Source: Planctomycetota bacterium
GTDB taxonomy: Bacteria; Planctomycetota; B129-G9
Assembly: GCA_030622295.1 (NCBI GenBank)
Contig: JAUXGI010000117.1
Span: forward strand, 1 to 5,229
Direction: 5' to 3'
Length of the DNA stretch: 5,229 bases
How positions within the stretch are numbered: position 1 is the first letter of the stretch; every line of letters starts with the position of its first letter. A program made the position numbers and the translations under genes. The notes beneath the pieces were generated by a model. That model did no database searches and was not told the DNA's origin. It saw only the letters and a program-made list of their open reading frames with translations. Below are positions 1 to 4,621 of the stretch, one piece after another.

Positions 1-25
1 AAGGAACACTATGTCACATAAACAC

Positions 26-83
26 AATGTAGGGGACGGACTTTAGTCCGTCCCGGAACGGCCTAAAGGCCGTTCCCTACATT
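26..83. repeat. BIME-like double-hairpin repeat (three-way junction)
   Basis: Two 22-nt hairpins sit directly side by side. The first has a GGGACGGAC stem at 33-41, a TTTA loop and its complement at 46-54. The second has a GGAACGGCC stem at 55-63, a TAAA loop and its complement at 68-76. The flanks AATGTAG (26-32) and CTACATT (77-83) are exact complements, so the whole 58 nt folds with no unpaired base outside the two loops. GTAG lies at the foot of the first hairpin and CTAC, its complement, at the foot of the second. REP elements mobilised by RAYT transposases are known to carry a GTAG-type tetranucleotide at the palindrome foot, and two REPs in opposite orientation form a BIME. The T run at 82-86 could also help it end transcription from upstream. 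The structure is certain; assignment to REP/BIME is inference. Confidence 0.8.
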
Positions 84-202
84 TTTCTGGTGAGAAATGC
101 GGGCTAAAACTGCAACAACAGGGGTTAGACGATGTTTGTGGGCACTACGATTGGCTCCTTGAGAACCGGGCACACCGGGGACTGTCCGGATGGGAGGACG
201 GG

Positions 203-1180
203 ATGAGGGCGCTCGTTTATGACGGGAAGGGCGTAGTACTGAGGCAGGATTGGCCGGCGCCGCGTCGCAGGCAGAACGAGGCGCGCGTGCGCGTTCTGCT
301 GGCCGGCGTATGCAACACGGATTTGGAGATAACGAAGGGCTACATGGGCTACACCGGCGTGCTGGGGCATGAGTTCGTAGGCCGCGTCGAAGCCGCGAGA
401 GATGCCGCCCTCCTCGGAAAGCGCGTGGTGGGGGAGATAAACCTGACATGCGGGCGCTGCAAGATGTGCCGCAGGGGGCTGCCTACTCACTGCACCAAAC
501 GCAGCGTGCTCGGCATCCAGGGAAAAGACGGCTGCTTTGCCGATATCCTCACGCTGCCCGCGCGAAACCTTCACGTGGTGCCCGACGACGTGCCCGACGA
601 GTGCGCGGTTTTCACCGAGCCGCTGGCCGCGGCCTGCCGGATACTGGAACAGGTAAAGGTGAGCCGCACCGACAGGGTGGCCGTACTCGGCGACGGGAAA
701 CTGGGCCTGCTGGCGGCCATGGCGCTGGCTCGACACCTGCGCGAGAAGAAATCCGGGCACGTGCTCGTGGCGCTCGGGCGGCACAGACGGAAGATGGACA
801 TACTGCGCCCGCTGGGGATTCGCACGGTCACGGCGTCCTCAAGGCCGCGGGGAAAATTCGATGTCGTGGTGGATTGCACCGGCTCGGCGGCGGGCTTCGA
901 GAACGCGCTGTCGCTCGTGCGTCCATGCGGCACGCTCGTGCTCAAGAGCACGGTGGCGGGCAATGCGCCGCTGAACCTGGCGGCGGTGGTGATTAACGAG
1001 GTGACGGTGGTCGGCTCGCGCTGCGGGCCGTTCCCGCGGGCATTGCGGGCGCTGGCCGGTGGCGCGATTGACCCGCGACCCCTCATCGACCGGGTCTATG
1101 ATTTGAAGGACGGCGTGCGGGCGATGAAACATGCCGCAAGGTGCGGCACACTGAAGATATTGCTGCGGGTGAGCGAGTGA
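203..1180 (+). CDS. Zinc-dependent medium-chain alcohol dehydrogenase-like protein
   Basis: This is a 325-residue cytoplasmic oxidoreductase of the medium-chain dehydrogenase/reductase (MDR) superfamily, expected to interconvert an alcohol and a carbonyl using NAD(P). The substrate cannot be told. The GroES-like N-terminal domain has the catalytic zinc ligands C37 and H56-E57 (in GHEFVGRV), with E139 in FTEPLAAA. The structural zinc lobe is complete: C83, C86, C89 and C97. The Rossmann domain begins near residue 158, with the nucleotide loop G163-D-G-K-L-G168. At the end of its second strand a G192-R193 pair stands where NAD-specific enzymes have an acidic residue, which hints at NADP(H). It is slightly shorter than the usual 340-350 residues. 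The start is supported by GGGAGG at 192-197, five bases before ATG. Its TGA overlaps the mobA start, so the two are probably one transcript. No convincing promoter is visible upstream. Family confidence is high; cofactor and substrate are uncertain. Confidence 0.9.
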   Translation: MRALVYDGKGVVLRQDWPAPRRRQNEARVRVLLAGVCNTDLEITKGYMGYTGVLGHEFVGRVEAARDAALLGKRVVGEINLTCGRCKMCRRGLPTHCTKRSVLGIQGKDGCFADILTLPARNLHVVPDDVPDECAVFTEPLAAACRILEQVKVSRTDRVAVLGDGKLGLLAAMALARHLREKKSGHVLVALGRHRRKMDILRPLGIRTVTASSRPRGKFDVVVDCTGSAAGFENALSLVRPCGTLVLKSTVAGNAPLNLAAVVINEVTVVGSRCGPFPRALRALAGGAIDPRPLIDRVYDLKDGVRAMKHAARCGTLKILLRVSE

Positions 1181-1779
1181 AAAAAAACGCGATAATACTC
1201 GCCGGCGGCAGGAGCAGCCGCATGGGCACGAACAAGGCGCTGCTGAGGGTGGGCGGCGTGCCGCTCATACGGCGGCAGGCGAGCGCGCTGTCGGCGCTGT
1301 TCGACGACGTACTCATATCCTGCAAGTCGCCGGAGGAGTACGAGTTCCTGGGCTTGCCCGTCGTTAGAGATGAATATAAAGCGGGGGCCGCCCTGGTGGG
1401 GCTGTGCTCGGGACTGAGGGCCTCGGAGGCGGATTTCAATTTTTGCATAGCGTGTGATTTGCCGCTGGTACATGCGGGGCTCATAGAGCACATGCTGGCG
1501 GAAGCGGGCGGCGCGCCGGCGGTAGCCCCGGAGTCGGAACGTGGGCTGGAGCCCTTGTACGCCGTTTACAGAAAGGAATGTGAGAATGCCATTACGGAAC
1601 TGGTCGAAAGCGGCAGGTATTCACTGCGTGACATGCTGCGGCACATCGGCGGGCGAACGATAGGTCGTGAGGAAGTAGAGCGCATCTGCGGCGGAACCGG
1701 CCCCTTTCTTAACGTGAATACGCCCGAGGATCTCAGGATTCTCGAATCGCTGATGAACGAAGAAGAACAGGGACTTTAA
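1177..1779 (+). CDS. mobA: Molybdenum cofactor guanylyltransferase (MobA-type)
   Basis: This 200-residue cytoplasmic nucleotidyltransferase is expected to attach GMP from GTP to molybdopterin, forming the guanine dinucleotide cofactor of many molybdo- and tungstoenzymes. The N-terminus carries the signature LAGGRSSRMGTNKALL (residues 8-23), with the nucleotide-contacting K20. The motif ACDLPLV (92-98) holds the metal-binding D94. LEPLYAVYRK (124-133) and NVNTPEDL (179-186) are also typical. The usual GPLxG stretch is varied to GAALVGL (70-76). Length fits the family at about 190-210. GTG at 1177 is preferred because it starts just before the signature and its GTGA overlaps the dehydrogenase TGA, which suggests translational coupling. 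A GTG at 1141 in the same frame would add 12 residues with no family match. The last codons (Gln-Gly-Leu-stop) lie inside a repeat arm. A cytidylyltransferase (MocA-like) activity is the main alternative. Confidence 0.87.
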   Translation: MKKNAIILAGGRSSRMGTNKALLRVGGVPLIRRQASALSALFDDVLISCKSPEEYEFLGLPVVRDEYKAGAALVGLCSGLRASEADFNFCIACDLPLVHAGLIEHMLAEAGGAPAVAPESERGLEPLYAVYRKECENAITELVESGRYSLRDMLRHIGGRTIGREEVERICGGTGPFLNVNTPEDLRILESLMNEEEQGL

Positions 1780-1922
1780 TCGGACTGCGCGCTCGGGGAG
1801 TCAGACCCTTTCCCGCCCCGCGAGGCGGGGCTCCTCAGCGTTTGACCCCCTCGCAGTCGATACGAGTCCCTGTTGATTCTGTTTACAGGAGAGTCCGATA
1901 AAGTCCGATTCAAGTCCCTGTT
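1766..1922. repeat. Nested inverted and direct repeats spanning the mobA 3' end
   Basis: A 21-base arm at 1766-1786 (begins AACAGGGACTTTAATC) is the reverse complement of 1902-1922 with one mismatch. A second, looser partner arm lies at 1852-1874, extending the match to GCG next to the inner element. The two right-hand arms form a direct repeat: 1855-1884 and 1902-1932 both read AGTC..GAT..AGTCCCTGTTG followed by CTGTTT. AGTCCGAT also occurs in tandem at 1892 and 1902. The left arm can therefore pair with either right arm. The left arm overlaps the last codons and TAA stop of mobA, so the repeat has replaced or supplied the protein's C-terminus. A weak promoter-like pair, TTGATT (1873-1878) and GATAAA (1897-1902) with 18 bases between, falls here and might serve the next gene. 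Confidence 0.75.
1788..1854 (-). repeat. 67-bp foldback repeat, copy A
   Basis: This segment equals the reverse complement of 3631-3697 at 65 of 67 positions; the differences are at 1831 and 1842. Within it, GGGGAGTCAGAC (1795-1806) pairs with GTTTGACCCCC (1840-1850), and an inner stem CCCCGC (1816-1821) pairs with GCGGGG (1825-1830) across a short loop. A hairpin within a hairpin with GTCAGAC ends is typical of small foldback or REP-like elements that cannot move by themselves. It lies between mobA and the ChaN-like gene and encodes nothing. Confidence 0.88.
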
Positions 1923-1938
1923 GGTCCTGTTTCTTTGT

Positions 1939-1944
1939 GAGGAG
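1939..1944 (+). promoter_or_regulatory. Shine-Dalgarno site that fixes a TTG start
   Basis: GAGGAG sits five bases before TTG 1950. An in-frame TGA at 1938-1940 excludes any earlier start, and no ATG occurs in this frame before residue 57. A GTG at 1992 is the only other early option and has no such site. The 11 bases TTTGTGAGGAG (1934-1944) recur exactly before ndk (3935-3945). Confidence 0.7.
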
Positions 1945-1949
1945 AGCGG

Positions 1950-3623
1950 TTGAGAAGCGCGCGCAAACAACTGTTGCAGATTCACAAGCGCCTGGTGAGG
2001 CGCATCAAGCGGGAGATAGACGCCTCCATCGGCGCGCTGACGCCGGAGTTGCGCAAGTACAAGCGCGCCTATAACGCCGAGTTTCGGCATTATCACGTCT
2101 CCACCAAGGCGGAATTGATGGAGGCGGTTTTGGCGTCGGACATGGTTTTCCTGGCCGACTATCACACGCTGCGGCAGGCGCAGCAGACGCTCGTGAAACT
2201 GCTCGAGGAGGTGCTGCCGCGGCGGCTGGAAATAGTGCTGGCCCTGGAGATGGTAAGAAGGGACGACCAGCCGGCCCTGGACGAATACATGAGCGGCGCG
2301 ATAAGCACGGAGGAGTTTCTCGAGAACATCGATTACGAGCACACGTGGGGATTTCCCTGGAGTTACTACCAGCCGATTTTTGAAAAAGCCTTTGAGCATG
2401 GGCTGAGGGTCGTCGGGATAAACAGTTCTTCGGAGGGCGGGGCGCACACCCTGGAGGAGCGCGACAACATCGCCGCCGAGATAGTGACGCGAGAGGCGCT
2501 GGCCAGGCCGGATGCGATGGTCATCGTCTTCGACGGCGACCTGCACATAGCCGGGCCGCATCTGCCCGCAAAGATAAAGGAGCAACTGCGCAGGTACGGT
2601 GCGAAGCGGAAAACCCTCAGAATCTTCCAGAACAATGAGAACCTGTACTGGCGGCTGGCGGAGAGTCACAACGAGCAGGTGGACGTGGTCAGGCTGCGCC
2701 GGGATGCGTTCTGCGTGATGAACACCACGCCGCTGGTCAAGTACCAGTCCTATTTCAACTGGGAGAACAACCGCGAGGAACTCACGCCCGTCGTGCAGAG
2801 CGACTGGATGCTCAGCAGGGAGGCGTCGCTCGACTACGGGGAACAGGTGCACCAGATTGTGCGGACGATAGCGGGTTTCTTCGAGATAAGAGAGGAAGGC
2901 CTGGATGACTTCACCGTCTACACGACGGGGGACCTGGACTTCCTGGAGCGTCTGCGGGAGAACGGCGAGTACACGCCGGACGAGGTGAAGGACATAACGG
3001 TCCAGATACTCAAGAACGAGAGTTATTTCATCACGAAGGGGCATATACTGTACCTGGCGAATCTTTCGCTCGACCACGCCGCGGAAGAGGCGGCGCATTT
3101 CATAAACCACGTCTGCGCCGGCTCCGCCGAGGAGCCGCTGGAATACGAGGCGGACTTCTACTACAGGGCGCTGAAGGAAACGATAGGGTGGCTGGGTTCC
3201 AAGGTGATAAACCTCAAGCGGACCTGCTACAAGGAGAAGGATTTCCACGACTATCTGAACGAGAACGCCGGCAAGAAACTGCCCCCGTACGAAGAGGAGA
3301 TACGACGCATATCAAGATACGTAAAGCAGCACAAGGCGATGGAGCGGAGACTGTTCAGGAAGGGCGCGAGGCGGCCGACTCTCCGCAGGATATTCGGCCT
3401 GCCCATATCGGTGCACATCGGCGTCACCCACGCGCTCGGCTACATGCTGGGCGACAAGTTATACTACGCAATGATGTCAGGCGATGTGAAGAAGGATGAA
3501 ATACGCCGCCTGTTCTACGAGCCGCTGCATGAGCCCGGCCGTGCGTTCGAACTTTACATGCACTACGCCGAACGCATGGAATCAATCCAGGAACGCTGCT
3601 ACTCGAAAGACGTCTGCATGTAA
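1950..3623 (+). CDS. ChaN/TIKI-clan domain protein with unknown C-terminal half
   Basis: The 557-residue protein starts at TTG. Residues 1-50 are very basic and helical, with no signal peptide, lipobox or membrane segment, so it should be cytoplasmic, unlike the lipoprotein ChaN. Residues about 60-215 match the ChaN/DUF399 haem-binding family of the TIKI/EreA/TraB clan: VFLADYHTLRQAQ (66-78, with D70 and H72), the acidic ALEM (98-101), DDQPALDEYMSG (105-116), TWGFPWSYYQPIFEKAFEHG (132-151) and FDGDLHIAGPHLP (194-206). GDLH is a proper GxxH clan motif with H199; the first motif is ADYH, with Ala replacing Gly. Clan members are haem-binding proteins, esterases or metal-dependent proteases, so the activity here is open. 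Residues about 220-557 are not recognised. They are charged and mostly helical, and include DHAAEEAAHFINH (375-387) with an ExxH pattern that could bind metal. The gene stands alone between inverted copies of one repeat. Confidence is high that it is a gene and moderate for the ChaN assignment. Confidence 0.8.
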   Translation: MRSARKQLLQIHKRLVRRIKREIDASIGALTPELRKYKRAYNAEFRHYHVSTKAELMEAVLASDMVFLADYHTLRQAQQTLVKLLEEVLPRRLEIVLALEMVRRDDQPALDEYMSGAISTEEFLENIDYEHTWGFPWSYYQPIFEKAFEHGLRVVGINSSSEGGAHTLEERDNIAAEIVTREALARPDAMVIVFDGDLHIAGPHLPAKIKEQLRRYGAKRKTLRIFQNNENLYWRLAESHNEQVDVVRLRRDAFCVMNTTPLVKYQSYFNWENNREELTPVVQSDWMLSREASLDYGEQVHQIVRTIAGFFEIREEGLDDFTVYTTGDLDFLERLRENGEYTPDEVKDITVQILKNESYFITKGHILYLANLSLDHAAEEAAHFINHVCAGSAEEPLEYEADFYYRALKETIGWLGSKVINLKRTCYKEKDFHDYLNENAGKKLPPYEEEIRRISRYVKQHKAMERRLFRKGARRPTLRRIFGLPISVHIGVTHALGYMLGDKLYYAMMSGDVKKDEIRRLFYEPLHEPGRAFELYMHYAERMESIQERCYSKDVCM

Positions 3624-3630
3624 CCGCCCC

Positions 3631-3697
3631 GCGAGGGGGTCAGACGCTGAGGAACCCCGCCTCGCGGGGCGGGAAAGGGTCTGACTCCCCGAGCGCG
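3631..3697 (+). repeat. 67-bp foldback repeat, copy B
   Basis: This is the inverted partner of 1788-1854 and begins eight bases after the stop codon of the ChaN-like gene. The ends GGGGGTCAGAC (3635-3645) and GTCTGACTCCCC (3679-3690) are complementary apart from one bulged base. Inside, CCCCGC (3655-3660) and GCGGGG (3664-3669) form a perfect six-base-pair hairpin with a CTC loop. No T run follows it on the + strand, so it is not a classical terminator, though the hairpin could stabilise the mRNA 3' end. Confidence 0.88.
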
Positions 3698-3705
3698 ATG
3701 CAGGC

Positions 3706-3756
3706 CGAAAGTAAAAAGACAGGCTGTGCCTGCCTTCGCCCGGCCTTTTACTTTCG
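3706..3756. repeat. Foldback element with CGAAAGTAAAA ends
   Basis: CGAAAGTAAAAAG (3706-3718) is complementary to CTTTTACTTTCG (3745-3756) apart from one extra A. A smaller hairpin, CAGGC-TGT-GCCTG (3720-3732), lies inside. A relative of the left end, CCGGAAGTAAAAGAC, occurs at 4506-4520 within the repeat after ndk, so this module is shared between gaps. It might also act as a weak terminator for the ChaN-like gene, since T-rich sequence closes the stem. Confidence 0.65.
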
Positions 3757-3777
3757 CGTTCCCTAGCGACACCGCGG

Positions 3778-3844
3778 GGGGACAGTCACAATCTACGAAC
3801 CTCACTCGCGCGGCTCGCGAGGTTCCGTAATTGTGACAGTCCCC
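3778..3844. repeat. Long REP-like hairpin with GGGGAC-A-GTC ends
   Basis: The arms 3778-3803 and 3819-3844 pair over almost their whole length: GGGGAC with GTCCCC, an A-A mismatch, GTCACAAT with ATTGTGAC, then ACG and AACCTC with their complements around small bulges. The apex holds an alternative hairpin, CTCGCG (3805-3810) with CGCGAG (3816-3821). The terminal block resembles GGGGACTGTCC at 177-187, just before the dehydrogenase gene. It encodes nothing and ends 37 bases before the ndk -35 box. Confidence 0.8.
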
Positions 3845-3881
3845 GTCGCTCACTTTCCAGAATTCTTACATGCTCCCGGTG

Positions 3882-3910
3882 TTGACAGATGCCGGGCAGG
3901 AACTCATAAT
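3882..3910 (+). promoter_or_regulatory. Sigma-70-type promoter of ndk
   Basis: A perfect -35 box TTGACA (3882-3887) is followed by 17 bases and a -10 box CATAAT (3905-3910, five of six consensus bases). Transcription would begin near 3917, leaving a leader of about 30 bases before the ndk ATG at 3948. This implies that ndk is transcribed separately from the upstream genes and that the foldback elements at 3631-3844 lie outside its transcript. Confidence 0.75.
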
Positions 3911-3947
3911 AGGTGACTGAAACTTGGAACTGAATTTGTGAGGAGTT

Positions 3948-4418
3948 ATGGAGAGGACACTTATTATCATCAAGCCTGACGGCGTGCAGAGGCACCTGGT
4001 CGGTCGCATAATCGGTCGCTTCGAGCAGAAGGGCCTTCAGATAATCGGTCTGAAGATGATGCGCCTGGGCAGGGAGATGGCCGAGAAGCATTACGCGGTT
4101 CACAAGGGAAAGCATTTCTACGACTCGCTGATAAACTTCATCACCTCTTCGCCCGTCGTGGTGATGGCCCTGGAAGGTGCGGGGGCCATCGAGATTGCAC
4201 GCAAGTTGGTAGGCAGTACGTTCGGCAGCGCGGCCGAGCCGGGCACAATCAGGGGCGACTTCGGCGTGAGCAACAGTTTCAACCTGATACACGCTTCGGA
4301 CGGCCCCGAGACCGCCCGGTTCGAACTGGGCCTGTTCTTCGGGCCGGAAGAACTGTCTGAATACGAACACGCGGACAGGACGTGGATATACGACTGGAGC
4401 AAGGGCGAGCCTGAGTAA
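3948..4418 (+). CDS. ndk: Nucleoside diphosphate kinase
   Basis: This 156-residue cytoplasmic enzyme transfers the terminal phosphate of ATP to other nucleoside diphosphates through a phosphohistidine, keeping GTP, CTP, UTP and dNTP pools balanced. The N-terminus TLIIIKPDGVQR (4-15) has the phosphate-binding K9. The active-site signature NLIHASDGPETARFELGLFF (112-131) contains the phosphorylated H115. PGTIRGDFG (98-106) is also conserved. The usual TxP-type loop after LVG reads STFGSAAEPG. The C-terminal tail EYEHADRTWIYDW (138-150) marks the longer NDK form rather than the roughly 140-residue short form. GTGAGGAG (3938-3945) precedes ATG by only two bases; with GAGG (3940-3943) as the core, spacing is four. 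It has its own promoter and a likely terminator after it. Confidence 0.97.
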   Translation: MERTLIIIKPDGVQRHLVGRIIGRFEQKGLQIIGLKMMRLGREMAEKHYAVHKGKHFYDSLINFITSSPVVVMALEGAGAIEIARKLVGSTFGSAAEPGTIRGDFGVSNSFNLIHASDGPETARFELGLFFGPEELSEYEHADRTWIYDWSKGEPE

Positions 4419-4419
4419 A

Positions 4420-4554
4420 GGGGATCAGACGCTGAGGAGCAGCCTTCGGCTGCCTTTTCCTTTCCCGCCCTCTCTTTTCGGACATTATTTCCGAGGTTAT
4501 GCAAACCGGAAGTAAAAGACCCCGCAAGGTGGGGCGGGAAAGGGTCTGACCCCC
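4420..4554. repeat. Composite foldback repeat, copy C of the GTCAGAC family
   Basis: The left end GGGGATCAGACGCTGAGGA (4420-4438) and right end (4520-4554, from CCCCGC to GTCTGACCCCC) match the two halves of copies A and B. Here they are separated by 81 extra bases (4439-4519). The extra block holds a GC-rich hairpin (4439-4453), CCTTTCCCGCCC (4459-4470), which is the exact complement of GGGCGGGAAAGG (4532-4543), a small TCGGA/TCCGA hairpin (4478-4494), and the CCGGAAGTAAAAGAC module. It begins directly after the ndk stop codon. Confidence 0.78.
4439..4463 (+). terminator. Probable rho-independent terminator of ndk
   Basis: GCAGCC (4439-4444) pairs with GGCTGC (4448-4453) around a TTC loop and is followed by CTTTTCCTTT. 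The stem is short but GC-rich, the tail is T-rich though interrupted by C, and it lies 21 bases after the ndk stop. It sits within the repeat, so it may be a by-product of repeat structure rather than a selected terminator. Confidence 0.45.
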
Positions 4555-4621
4555 GATCCTGGCAAAGGTTTCATGTGCCGGAGCGTGGCCGCACGAATTT
4601 ACGGAGCAGGACGACACAACA

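Noticed and set aside
125..151. Promoter for the dehydrogenase (TTAGAC then TACGAT)
   Set aside because: The boxes are weak and only 15 bases apart, too short for a confident sigma-70 call.
125..784. A 219-codon open frame on the - strand over the dehydrogenase
   Set aside because: It is antisense to a gene with complete zinc and nucleotide-binding motifs and shows no domain of its own; such frames are common in GC-rich DNA.
1141..1176. Longer mobA start at GTG 1141
   Set aside because: The extra 12 residues lie wholly inside the dehydrogenase gene and precede the normal family N-terminus; GTG 1177 with its stop-start overlap fits better.
1776..3248. A 490-codon open frame on the - strand
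   Set aside because: It lies antisense to the ChaN-like gene, its translation is rich in Arg, Val, Leu and Gln with no recognisable motif, and it runs through the 67-bp repeat. The + strand frame has clear family motifs and a ribosome site.
1788..3697. Classical insertion sequence with the ChaN-like protein as transposase
   Set aside because: The encoded protein has ChaN-clan motifs and no DDE, HUH or recombinase motif; no short target-site duplication outside the inverted repeats was evident.
3624..3947. Small gene in the 324-base gap
   Set aside because: No frame with a start, ribosome site and sensible composition was found; the space is filled by three palindromes and a promoter.
1788..4554. 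CRISPR array
   Set aside because: Repeat copies are few, kilobases apart, in mixed orientation and internally palindromic, without regular short spacers.
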